A stretch of 64,000 nt of DNA from Amycolatopsis thailandensis. GTDB lineage: Bacteria; Actinomycetota; Actinomycetes; Mycobacteriales; Pseudonocardiaceae. The notes beneath the pieces are model-generated. The model searched no databases. It was given only the letters and a program-made list of their open reading frames with translations, and was not told the origin of the DNA. The position numbers and the translations under genes were made by a program. The stretch lies in assembly GCF_002234405.1 (NCBI RefSeq), contig NZ_NMQT01000070.1, positions 1 to 64,000 on the forward strand. The letters run 5' to 3'. Numbering within the stretch: position 1 is the first letter of the stretch; each line of letters opens with the position of its first letter. Positions 1 through 7,552 of the stretch are shown in pieces.

Positions 1-2096
1 TTGCATCGGGTCCGCCCCTCCCCGCGCTCATCGGCGCCCGGGACCTCGCCCGTCCCGGCGATGTGCGCGTCGAGCTCGGCGTCCAGCGCGGCCAGCGGAT
101 CCGTGGCGCGGTCGCCGGCGGCGGGTTCCGGGTCGCCGTCGGGGCACACGGCCTCGACCCGAACCGTCCCGGCCTCGTGCTCGGCCTGCGGCGGCACGAC
201 CGCCTCGACACGACCGGCCCGACGCTCGGCGGCCCAGTCCTGCGCACGCGCGACCCACGGCTCGACGCGGTCGGCGAGCATGTCGACGAACGCCCCGGCC
301 CTCGTCGCCCACAGTTCGCGGCGGTCGGCCCAGCGGATCATCAGCTCGGCGTGGCGCCAGCGGCGTTCGATCGCCTTGACCTCGCGGCGTTTCCACGCCA
401 TCTGCAGTGTCCCGATCGCGGCGGGCATCCCACGGCGCACGATCACCGCGTGCAGCTCCGGCAGCTGCGAGATCTGCCCCGGCGACAGCACCGGAACCCG
501 CTGCGGCGTGCGCCCGGTGACGTTGCCGTCGTTGTCCTCGGTGGCGACCATCTCGTGCCGGTCGGAAGTCAGCAGCGAATACGCCTGCAGATCGTCCGGG
601 TCCTTCTGGTTGGCCAGCACCAGCAATGTCGAGGAGTTCGTCAGGATCGCCGCGCACCCCGTGTCGCCCCACCGCTTGCGCAGCTGCGCGCGGGACTGGG
701 CTCCGATGTGGATGGTGATGTTGCGGCCACCCATGTCCGAGGTCCAGTTGTCCAACGGAACCGGGCAGATCAGCGCCGCCTCATCCAGCACCATCGTCAG
801 CGCCGGGTCCAACCTGCCGCCCGGGGATTCGGAGGCGATCCGGCGGGCCTCGCGGGCGATGTGTGAGGTCAGCGCGGCCACCAGCGGGGCGGTGTGGCCT
901 TCCTCGGCGCCGAGCATGTAGACGGTGCCGCGTGTGTCGAGCAGTTCGGCGACGTCGAACGCGCCACCCGTGGCCGCGGCCCTCGCGGTCGGGTCGGTCA
1001 GCCACCCCAGGGCGGGCATGATCGTGGTCGTGATCGACGAGCGGGTCCGGTCGTTCGTGGTCAGGAACTGCCGCGCGGTGGTCTCGAACGCCGGTTCCGG
1101 CGAGCGGCGCAGCAGCCGCAGCACTTCATCCGCCGCACCCTCCGGGTCCGCCACCCACGACTGCACATCCACCATGTCCAGGCCGCCCAGGGCGGCCGCG
1201 TGCATCAGCGTCGCCAAAGCGCGGCGGGCCTGCGACACCCAATGCTCCCGCTCGTCACTGCCGCCGTCGGGCAAGAGATCGGACGCGCGGTGCGTCGCGG
1301 TCACCGGGTTCTCGCACCCGGCCAGCGGGTCGAATGTGATCGTCGAGTCCAGCTTCCCCAGCCCCGACGGGTTGAACACGAACACCGGCCCGTGCTGCTG
1401 CTCGCGCAGCTGCGCGGTCAGCTCGATCAGGTCCGTCCGCGTGCTGGTGGCGATCACTGCGCCCGGGGCGTCGAGGATCCGGCACGCCAGCTCCCCCGTC
1501 TTCCCCGACCGCGGCCCACCCAGCCGCAACGTCACGTCCTCCACCGGCGACCAGATCCGCTGAAACCCCACCCGCGCCACCGCCGTCGCATACTCGCCCA
1601 CCGGCACCCGGCGACGGGTCCACCACATCGCCCGCTTCAACCCCGGCTTCAGCACCTTCGCCTTACGCCGCATCGCCGACTTCGACGCCACCCGCCAGAT
1701 CTGCCACCGCGACGCCACACCACCATTCCGGCGCGACCGACGCGACCACCTCCCGATCAACCCCGCCGAACCATTCCGGCCCCGCAGGCCCACAAACGCC
1801 GCGACCGCCAGCACCGGGCCACCGAACAGCAGACCCCACGGCCATACGTCGTAGCCCGGCGTCTCCTCGGGAACCCAGCCCGCGAACCAGACCGACAAGC
1901 CCGTCAGCCCGGCCGCGACGGTCACCAGCCGTGCCGCGTTCCCCTTCACCAGCTCCGCCAGACCGAACACGCCGGCCGCCACACCCGCGACCACGAACCA
2001 CGGCCACACCACAGCCGCTTTCACATGCCAGTCACTCAGCAGATTCCCCAGCGCGATCAACACGACCGCCGTCAGAAGAGCCCCGAACGTGCGCAT
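1..2096 (-). CDS. VirD4/TraG-type conjugative coupling ATPase, C-terminus cut by window edge
   Basis: An open frame on the minus strand runs from ATG at 2096 to the left edge without a stop, giving 698 visible residues. Hydrophobic segments lie near residues 4-20, 28-50, 55-75 and 84-104. A Walker A motif (GGPRSGKT) is at 193-200 and a Walker B (MVLDEAAL) near 435-442, followed by a region typical of TraM-recognition/TraG-like coupling proteins. Such proteins bring relaxase-bound DNA to a type IV secretion channel at the membrane. The start overlaps the stop of the upstream gene by one base (TGATG), so translation is probably coupled. The long GC-rich frames on the opposite strand here are shadows. 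TraB/FtsK-type translocases are the main alternative, but the N-terminal membrane domain and spacing fit VirD4 better. Confidence 0.85.
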   Translation of the reverse strand, partial: MRTFGALLTAVVLIALGNLLSDWHVKAAVVWPWFVVAGVAAGVFGLAELVKGNAARLVTVAAGLTGLSVWFAGWVPEETPGYDVWPWGLLFGGPVLAVAAFVGLRGRNGSAGLIGRWSRRSRRNGGVASRWQIWRVASKSAMRRKAKVLKPGLKRAMWWTRRRVPVGEYATAVARVGFQRIWSPVEDVTLRLGGPRSGKTGELACRILDAPGAVIATSTRTDLIELTAQLREQQHGPVFVFNPSGLGKLDSTITFDPLAGCENPVTATHRASDLLPDGGSDEREHWVSQARRALATLMHAAALGGLDMVDVQSWVADPEGAADEVLRLLRRSPEPAFETTARQFLTTNDRTRSSITTTIMPALGWLTDPTARAAATGGAFDVAELLDTRGTVYMLGAEEGHTAPLVAALTSHIAREARRIASESPGGRLDPALTMVLDEAALICPVPLDNWTSDMGGRNITIHIGAQSRAQLRKRWGDTGCAAILTNSSTLLVLANQKDPDDLQAYSLLTSDRHEMVATEDNDGNVTGRTPQRVPVLSPGQISQLPELHAVIVRRGMPAAIGTLQMAWKRREVKAIERRWRHAELMIRWADRRELWATRAGAFVDMLADRVEPWVARAQDWAAERRAGRVEAVVPPQAEHEAGTVRVEAVCPDGDPEPAAGDRATDPLAALDAELDAHIAGTGEVPGADERGEGRTRC

Positions 2097-2419
2097 CAGG
2101 CCGCACCCCCAGCAGTTGCCGAGTCGCGCCAGCGAGTGGCCCAATCGGCGACGTCGACGCACTGGCCCATTGCCAACACGTCATTGATCAGGCGCTCGAC
2201 GACGACGCGCGGCACGACGTAGCGTCCGCCGATCTTGAGCCCAGGGAAGCTGCCGGAACGCAGGTGGCGATACATCGTCGATTGGTCGAGGCGGAACAAT
2301 CCGGCCGCCTCGGCAACGTTGTAGAAGGTCGGTTCGGTTCGAATCGATGCAGGTACGCGCGGGTTTTCTGCCGACCTGCCTGCCTGGAGTGCGTAGTTCA
2401 CGTGAGAGCCCTTCGCCAT
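2096..2419 (-). CDS. small HTH DNA-binding protein, excisionase/MerR-like
   Basis: This 107-residue protein carries a winged-helix type motif at about residues 33-70 (FYNVAEAAGLF, STMYRHLRSG, then GGRYVVPR), the usual form of HTH_17/excisionase proteins in actinobacterial integrative elements. The ATG at 2419 is preferred because residues encoded further upstream read through the operator region and look non-coding. Its stop is fused to the start of the coupling-protein gene, so it probably heads the transfer operon and may control excision or that operon. It is divergent from the HTH/PP2C pair. Whether it is a true Xis or only a transfer regulator cannot be decided from sequence. Confidence 0.7.
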   Translation of the reverse strand: MAKGSHVNYALQAGRSAENPRVPASIRTEPTFYNVAEAAGLFRLDQSTMYRHLRSGSFPGLKIGGRYVVPRVVVERLINDVLAMGQCVDVADWATRWRDSATAGGAA

Positions 2420-2442
2420 CACCGGCGGCCACTCCGCCCGGT

Positions 2443-2505
2443 GTTTATGCCCCCTAAACACTTGAAGCCGCACTATAGGCGTCCGTGCGTTTAGGGGGGA
2501 TAAAC
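2443..2505. promoter_or_regulatory. two inverted 17-bp palindromic operators in a divergent promoter
   Basis: GTTTATGCCCCCTAAAC (2443-2459) and GTTTAGGGGGGATAAAC (2489-2505) are each GTTTA-N7-TAAAC palindromes. The reverse complement of the first matches the second at 16 of 17 positions. Their centres are 46 bp apart, and a weaker third copy (ACCCCCTCTAAAC) ends at 2550 just before the rightward gene. They sit between the leftward HTH/coupling-protein genes and the rightward HTH/PP2C genes, the expected place for the element's master operator. The binding protein is unknown; the HTH protein starting at 2559 is the obvious candidate. Confidence 0.6.
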
Positions 2506-2558
2506 GGCACAGTAGGCCGCCTCGGCACGGGGTGTCAACCCCCTCTAAACTGTCCGCC

Positions 2559-3389
2559 ATGGCGGATGTAGACGACTTCGACGCCGTACGCGGAGACCGC
2601 GACCCCATCCGCCGTGCGCGGCGCGCGGCCGAGCTGCAAACCCAGTACCAGCAGCGGGCCACGGAGCTGTCGCGCGTGCGCAAGGCGGCCATCGAGGAGG
2701 CGCACCGCGATCTGAACTTGAGTTACACCGAGATCGCGAAAGCGCTCGGCATCACGAAGGGGCGGATCACACAAATCCGAGGCAGCGCGCCCGCTCCGGA
2801 GCGCGCGTTCTTCGGCGTGGGACCGGTGAGCGTTGGAGTTCCGCTCCGGCATGGCACCGACCACCGGATGCGGACGTACGTCGACGCTGCGGACATGACT
2901 GCTCAAGCGCAGGCTGAAGGCATCCTTACAAGCCTCTCCCTGGTCGCCGAGACCTTCAACATCGAACCGGATCTGGAAACGCCGCCGGCGGGCGACGCGA
3001 TCGTCATCTGTGGCCCGCGCTCAGCCCCTGTCGGATCGCGCCTCCTCGCCCAAGACGCCCATCTTGGCTTCACACGTGAGAACGAACGCTGGCGGATCGA
3101 CGATCATGACTCGGGCGAACGCTACTTCTCACCTCGGCTCCAAGAGCCTCCTCGCGACGAAGAGTTCGGCTACTTCGCGCGTCACCGCGAGGGAGATCGC
3201 GTAGTGATCCACGTTGCGGGCATCACCGCGGTTGGCTCCAGTGGTGTACTGCACTATCTGCAAACGAACGTGAGAGACCTGTTCACGAAGCAAGGTGACG
3301 TCTCGTTCAGCATGATCGTCAAGTGCGGCTTTTCAAGCGACACAACGGTTACATCGAGCGAACTTGTTGCAGGCCCCTACAGGTGGTGA
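2559..3389 (+). CDS. HTH protein with uncharacterised C-terminal sensor-like domain
   Basis: The 276-residue product has a charged helical N-terminus, then a sigma-like helix-turn-helix at about residues 53-73 (LSYTEIAKALGITKGRITQI). A compact C-terminal domain follows from about residue 135 (AIVICGPRSAP, later VVIHVAGITAVGSSGVLHYL), alternating strands and helices in a Rossmann-like fashion. I recognise the architecture as recurrent in actinobacteria but know no demonstrated function. ATG at 2559 is chosen over GTG at 2532 because the operator remnant occupies the interval. The PP2C gene starts 5 bp after its stop, so the two form one unit. It may repress its own promoter and that of the transfer genes through the GTTTA-N7-TAAAC sites. 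Confidence 0.7.
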   Translation: MADVDDFDAVRGDRDPIRRARRAAELQTQYQQRATELSRVRKAAIEEAHRDLNLSYTEIAKALGITKGRITQIRGSAPAPERAFFGVGPVSVGVPLRHGTDHRMRTYVDAADMTAQAQAEGILTSLSLVAETFNIEPDLETPPAGDAIVICGPRSAPVGSRLLAQDAHLGFTRENERWRIDDHDSGERYFSPRLQEPPRDEEFGYFARHREGDRVVIHVAGITAVGSSGVLHYLQTNVRDLFTKQGDVSFSMIVKCGFSSDTTVTSSELVAGPYRW

Positions 3390-3394
3390 CGCGA

Positions 3395-4198
3395 ATGCGG
3401 ACGGTTACAGCCCAGACGCCGCGCTCCTCGGAAAGCCAGGACCGAGTCGCAGCGAACGAGAACATGGCGCTCGTTCTCGATGGAGCCAGCGCGTTCGAAC
3501 CCGTTGACGTATCGACTGGTCTCTACGTCGACCACCTCGCTGCGGCCATTAAAGCCCACCTCGAGCAGGAGCAGGACGTCGATCTGAGAACGGTCGTCGC
3601 TGGTGCGATCCGAGACACCGCAAGCAGACTCGGACTTCACCCGGGCAACTCGCCGTCCAGCACGGTCAGCTTGCTCCGCGCCCGCGAAAGGCATATTGAC
3701 CTGCTCTGCTTGGGCGACAGCGCGATTTACTACGGTGCGGACAGCGATGAGGTCAGCATGCTGACCGACACTCGACTCTCAAAGCTTGGGATTCCTGAGC
3801 ACCAGGCGTACCGCGAAAGAGTGGCAGCGGGCTACGGCTACGACTCTCGGCACCGCGAGTTGCTCGCGGCGTTGCAACGCGAGCAGCGGAAGCGGCGGAA
3901 TCGCCCGGGCGGGTACTGGATAGCTGAGGCAGACCCAGATGCCGCGTTTGAGGCAATAGTGCGGACCGTTCCCCGGAAGGAAACCTCGTGGGCAGTGCTC
4001 GCGACCGACGGAGCTTATAGTCCAATGCTCCACTTAGGACTCGCGAACTGGGCACAATTGGCACACGGAAGTGAAGCTGAGCTGGGGAACTTGCTTGACA
4101 TCTGCGCCGCTTGGGAGAAACGAGACGACCCGAACGGCCGCGCACTCCCGCGAGCGAAGGTCAGCGACGACAAGGCCTTGGCCGCAGTCGTTCTGTAA
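3395..4198 (+). CDS. PP2C-family serine/threonine phosphatase-like protein
   Basis: The 267-residue product shows the PP2C order of motifs: VLDGAS (Asp29-Gly30), SSTVSLLR with LLCLGDSAIYYG in the middle, WAVLATDGAYSP, and SDDKALAAVVL at the C-terminus. These supply the aspartates expected to bind two Mg/Mn ions. No kinase, membrane or PAS domain is attached. ATG 3395 lies 5 bp after the previous stop and follows an AGGTGG sequence; an earlier ATG at 3323 would overlap the upstream gene by 67 bp and is less likely. It ends 3 bp from the convergent integrase stop. Its substrate is unknown; the tight pairing suggests it reports to, or acts on, the HTH protein. Confidence 0.8.
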   Translation: MRTVTAQTPRSSESQDRVAANENMALVLDGASAFEPVDVSTGLYVDHLAAAIKAHLEQEQDVDLRTVVAGAIRDTASRLGLHPGNSPSSTVSLLRARERHIDLLCLGDSAIYYGADSDEVSMLTDTRLSKLGIPEHQAYRERVAAGYGYDSRHRELLAALQREQRKRRNRPGGYWIAEADPDAAFEAIVRTVPRKETSWAVLATDGAYSPMLHLGLANWAQLAHGSEAELGNLLDICAAWEKRDDPNGRALPRAKVSDDKALAAVVL

Positions 4199-4201
4199 GC
4201 C

Positions 4202-5596
4202 CTAGTTGTCGGATGTGGACCCGGACCGCCGAAGCTTCGGCATCGTGCTACCGATCGTTTCCGCTGCGGCTTTGTCGGCAGCTCCGACCCACGCCGCGTA
4301 GTGCCGAAGCGTGGTGCTGCCGTCCCCATGTCCGAGTCGACCGGCTACCGTCCGAAGGTCCACGCCGGCGGTAAGCAGCTGGGTCGCTGAGTAGTGACGG
4401 AGTTCCTTGAGCTGCGTTTTCACGCCGAGCTTCCCGACGAGACGGCCATACCGGCGAGTTAGCGAACTGGGGTCCCGGGGCTTGCTGAAGTCAGGTTGCG
4501 CCGAGAAGACCCAGGTTTCTCCACTCAGCGCGAGCCCCAGGCTGGCCAGCTGCCGAATCGTCGCCGCCCTAAGCTGTTCGAGCAAGCGCACGGTCTCAGG
4601 GTCGAGCGAGACTCGTCTCCCCTGATGAGTCTTGGTGTCCTTGAGAATCATCCCGTCCGGCCCTCGGACGTAGTTCTCATCGAGGGTCACGACCGCTGCG
4701 TCGAGGTCGACGTCTTCCCACTGAAGCGCTGCGACCTCGCCGCGGCGAGCACCGGTCACTGCGGACAGCCAGACATACGTCCCCCACTCAAGGCTGACCT
4801 CGTGCGCAGCTTCGATGATTCGGGCCATCTCCTGACTCGACGGCGGGCGAGGTTGCGATTTCCGTTTAGTGGGCAAGCGAACACTCGGCGCCGGGTTGTA
4901 CGGGATCCGCTTCCAACGCACTGCGGCACTTAGCGCGCCGCTAATGACTCCGTGGATCGAGCGAATCGAGGAGGTCGAGTAGGGCTTGCACACATGTGGC
5001 TGGCACTCAACCACTTCGCAGCCTGTCGATACGCAGTCGTGGTTAGCCAGTTCATCGGCAGTCGGTCGCCCAGCTCTCCGCCGATGTTTCATCACGACTC
5101 GACATTCGTGCTTTCCGGCGACTCGATGCTCGACGAACGGCTTCCCGTCGCAACGCTGTCGGCAGCGCCGCAGGTCCGCGTAGAACTTCTCCAGGCGCTC
5201 GGGCGCGTCTCGCATGAGCAGGACCAACGGAAGATCGCCGAGCACAGGACGAATGTGATCCCGGATCATCCACTCGTAGTTCATGCGGGTCGTGGGATCG
5301 ATCTCCGCCTGCGGAAGCCACTGATCAAGGAGTGCACCAAAGGTCGACCTTGTCCGAGCGACCTTCAAGGAGTCTGCTTCATGCTGGAGCCGCGTCCGGA
5401 CCTTCTCAGCTTCCTTCAGTGCTGCACGCTCGGACCGCTCGTTTCCCGGCCTCTCGATCGACACCGATTCCGTGAGAACGATCCGCTCCCCCGTCGCGGG
5501 GTCTTTCCCTGCGGACACTCGCACCTGGAAGGAGTCACGATGGCGGCGAATGCTGCCGCGCTGTCGCCCGCCCTCGATCGAACCCGTGGTCACCAC
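4202..5596 (-). CDS. int: site-specific tyrosine recombinase (integrase)
   Basis: The 464-residue protein has an AP2-like arm-binding N-terminus (about 10-70), a SAM-like core-binding domain (about 80-230) and a catalytic domain with TGARRGE (first Arg), LKELRHYSA (second Arg 400), LGHGD (His 423) and the nucleophile Tyr433 in RHYAAW. The His of the usual HxxR box is Lys397 here, a natural variant in this family. The core-binding domain contains a Cys/His-rich insertion (roughly residues 140-205) that could bind zinc. GTG 5596 is the start; no strong ribosome site is visible. It lies beside the tRNA-Thr gene and should integrate and, with a directionality factor, excise the element. Confidence 0.95.
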   Translation of the reverse strand: MVTTGSIEGGRQRGSIRRHRDSFQVRVSAGKDPATGERIVLTESVSIERPGNERSERAALKEAEKVRTRLQHEADSLKVARTRSTFGALLDQWLPQAEIDPTTRMNYEWMIRDHIRPVLGDLPLVLLMRDAPERLEKFYADLRRCRQRCDGKPFVEHRVAGKHECRVVMKHRRRAGRPTADELANHDCVSTGCEVVECQPHVCKPYSTSSIRSIHGVISGALSAAVRWKRIPYNPAPSVRLPTKRKSQPRPPSSQEMARIIEAAHEVSLEWGTYVWLSAVTGARRGEVAALQWEDVDLDAAVVTLDENYVRGPDGMILKDTKTHQGRRVSLDPETVRLLEQLRAATIRQLASLGLALSGETWVFSAQPDFSKPRDPSSLTRRYGRLVGKLGVKTQLKELRHYSATQLLTAGVDLRTVAGRLGHGDGSTTLRHYAAWVGAADKAAAETIGSTMPKLRRSGSTSDN

Positions 5597-5618
5597 GCAT
5601 CTCAGGCTAGCAAGCCCG

Positions 5619-5639
5619 GTGGACCAAATTGTGGACCAA
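5619..5639. repeat. paired 9-bp direct repeats, candidate integrase arm sites
   Basis: GTGGACCAA occurs at 5619-5627 and again at 5631-5639, 12 bp apart or about one helical turn, followed by a partial inverted copy (GATCCAC) at 5640-5646. The repeats lie between the integrase start and the tRNA attachment region, where arm-type integrase sites are normally found. Confidence 0.45.
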
Positions 5640-5711
5640 GATCCACTTCATGACACGCAAAGAGGACTTGCCTGAACCGGAATTGGCTGGTCAGAAAGAG
5701 GTTTGATCTTG

Positions 5712-5750
5712 AGCCGCCAAGGGGGCTCGAACCCCTGACCTTCTGTTTAC
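5712..5750. other. inferred attachment site (3' part of tRNA-Thr)
   Basis: The integrase gene abuts the 3' end of the tRNA gene and the element lies on that side, so the tRNA 3' half should be one copy of the core att sequence. The other copy would be outside the window to the left. The extent given is the segment from the anticodon stem to the tRNA end and is an estimate. Confidence 0.5.
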
Positions 5751-5784
5751 AAGACAGATGCTCTACCAGCTGAGCTATAGCGGC
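5712..5784 (-). tRNA. tRNA-Thr (anticodon TGT)
   Basis: A complete 73-nt cloverleaf reads on the minus strand. The acceptor stem GCCGCTA pairs with TGGCGGC (one G-T), the D-arm contains AGCTCAGCTGGTAGAGC, the anticodon loop is CTTGTAAAC with anticodon TGT, and the T-arm contains GGTTCGAGCCC. No CCA is encoded. It serves as integration target for the adjacent element, which has preserved the full tRNA. Confidence 0.95.
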
Positions 5785-5828
5785 CTTGCCCAGGACAGCC
5801 CGGGCGAGCCCAGTATATCGGCGCCCCC

Positions 5829-7403
5829 TCAACCCTCCGCAGGCCGCACCCAGGGCTCCCCGGCCACCGTCCGGAAGGCGTGCGCGAACGTCACGGCGGT
5901 CGCCGGATCGCGACGGTCGGCGACGTAGTGCCAGTTCATCCGAACGGCCTCCGGTGTCACTTCCAGGACGCAGGGCCCGTGCGAGTCGAGCTCGACGAAA
6001 CGCACGTGCGGGTTCAGCGCGCGGATCGCGGCTTCGACCTTGAGCGAGCCGGTCCGCGGCGGGACGCCGAGCTGTTCGTCGATGTTGTCGGAGGTGACCG
6101 ACGGGCAGACGAACTCCACCGCGACGCTCGTCCCGTCCTGCGGCACGTCGTTCGCCCAGGACGAGTGGACGTCGCCGGTCAGGAACACCGTGTTGCCCCG
6201 CCCTTGCGCGGCGATGGTGTCCAGGACGCGGCGGCGGTCGGCGGTGTAGCCGTCCCACTGGTCGGTGTTCACCGTGGTCGGCTGGCCGTCGAGCAGGCCG
6301 TCCAGGGCGAGTTTCTCGCGGCTGGGCAATGCGGGGATCTTCAGCGGCGTGACCATCACCGAATTGCCGATCAGGTTCCACGACGCCGTCCCGCGCGCGA
6401 GGCCGTCCAGGAACCAGCGCCGCTGCTCGGCGCCGAGGATCGTGCCCTCCACCGAAGATGAAGCCGGACCCGGCTGCTGGGTCCGGTAGGTCCGCAGGTC
6501 CAGCATGGTGAGGTCGGCCAGCCTCCCGAACTTCAGCCGCCGGTACAGCCGGTCGCCGCGATGCCGCACCGGCATCCATTCGAAGTACGCCTGGTGCGCC
6601 GCCCGCATCCGATCGCGCCAGCTGCCCTCGGTCGCCGGATCGTGTGACGGCGAGCCGCCGGACCAGGCGTTGTCGGCCGCCTCGTGGTCGTCCCAGGTGG
6701 CGATCATCGGATGGCGGGCGTGGAGCCGCCGCAACTGTTCGTCGGTCTTGTACATCGCGTGGCGTTGCCGGTAATCCGCCAGGGTGATCAACTCGTTGGG
6801 CGGTACCGAGGGCCGAAGATCACCAGCAGGGTTGGGATCTCCCTCGTAGAGGTAGTCACCCAGGTGAATGAAGGCGTCCAGATCGTCGCGGCCGGACAGA
6901 TAGCCGTAGGGGGCGAAGTGACCGACAGCCCAGTTCGCACAAGAGACCACGCCGAACCGCAGCCTCGCGACGTCGTCGTCGTGCGAAGGCGCGGTGCGCG
7001 TCCGCCCGGTCGGCGAGACCCTCCCCTGAGACGTGAACCGGTACCAGTACCCGGTCGACGCGCGGAGCCCGCCGGCCGTCACCTTCACCGTGTGGTCGCA
7101 CTCCGGCCCGGTCCGGACGTGACCGCGAGCGACGACGTCCGCGAATCCGGCGTCCTTCGCCACCTCCCACCGGACGTCCACCGCCACGCCTTTTCCGGAT
7201 CCCGGAATCGCCTCGGGCGAGGGGGTGACCCGAGTCCAGAGAAGCACCGAATCGGGCATCGGGTCACCCGAGGCCACCCCGTGCGCGAAAACCGGGGGCT
7301 CCGCCCCGCTAGATGCACCCGAAAGGGTGAATGCCACCGCTGTCCCGGTCGTCGTGACACCGGCCGCGCGAAGGATGGATCGCCTGCTCAAAGAGGACGC
7401 CAT
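5829..7403 (-). CDS. phoD: PhoD-family alkaline phosphatase/phosphodiesterase, Tat-exported
   Basis: The 524-residue protein begins with a twin-arginine signal (SRRSILRAAG) and continues into the PhoD pattern FAHGVASGDP, FIHLGDYLYEG, ATWDDHEAADN and VFLTGDVHSSW, which provide the metal-binding Asp/His/Asn residues of this metallophosphoesterase family. It should act outside the membrane, releasing phosphate from phosphodiesters or phosphomonoesters. ATG 7403 is chosen because the Tat motif then starts 5 residues in; upstream sequence to 7472 has no signal features. It stands alone, divergent from the exporter gene at 7553, with no obvious PHO box that I can support. Confidence 0.92.
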   Translation of the reverse strand: MASSLSRRSILRAAGVTTTGTAVAFTLSGASSGAEPPVFAHGVASGDPMPDSVLLWTRVTPSPEAIPGSGKGVAVDVRWEVAKDAGFADVVARGHVRTGPECDHTVKVTAGGLRASTGYWYRFTSQGRVSPTGRTRTAPSHDDDVARLRFGVVSCANWAVGHFAPYGYLSGRDDLDAFIHLGDYLYEGDPNPAGDLRPSVPPNELITLADYRQRHAMYKTDEQLRRLHARHPMIATWDDHEAADNAWSGGSPSHDPATEGSWRDRMRAAHQAYFEWMPVRHRGDRLYRRLKFGRLADLTMLDLRTYRTQQPGPASSSVEGTILGAEQRRWFLDGLARGTASWNLIGNSVMVTPLKIPALPSREKLALDGLLDGQPTTVNTDQWDGYTADRRRVLDTIAAQGRGNTVFLTGDVHSSWANDVPQDGTSVAVEFVCPSVTSDNIDEQLGVPPRTGSLKVEAAIRALNPHVRFVELDSHGPCVLEVTPEAVRMNWHYVADRRDPATAVTFAHAFRTVAGEPWVRPAEG

Positions 7404-7552
7404 GCCCGTCAGTGTGCCGCAGACCGGCGACGTCACGATGATCTTCCTCGGACGTGGCGGACGCCACTTCAAGTTTCCTGCAACAGTCAGGGCGCCGGCC
7501 CCGATGGTCCTCGGGAAAGTCCCTATGAGACGAGTGAGGAGGTGGATCGATC

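Noticed and set aside
894..2222. 442-codon plus-strand open frame rich in Arg, Pro and His
   Set aside because: It is antisense to the continuous coupling-protein gene, which has Walker motifs and verified reading to the window edge; the composition is that of a GC-rich shadow frame.
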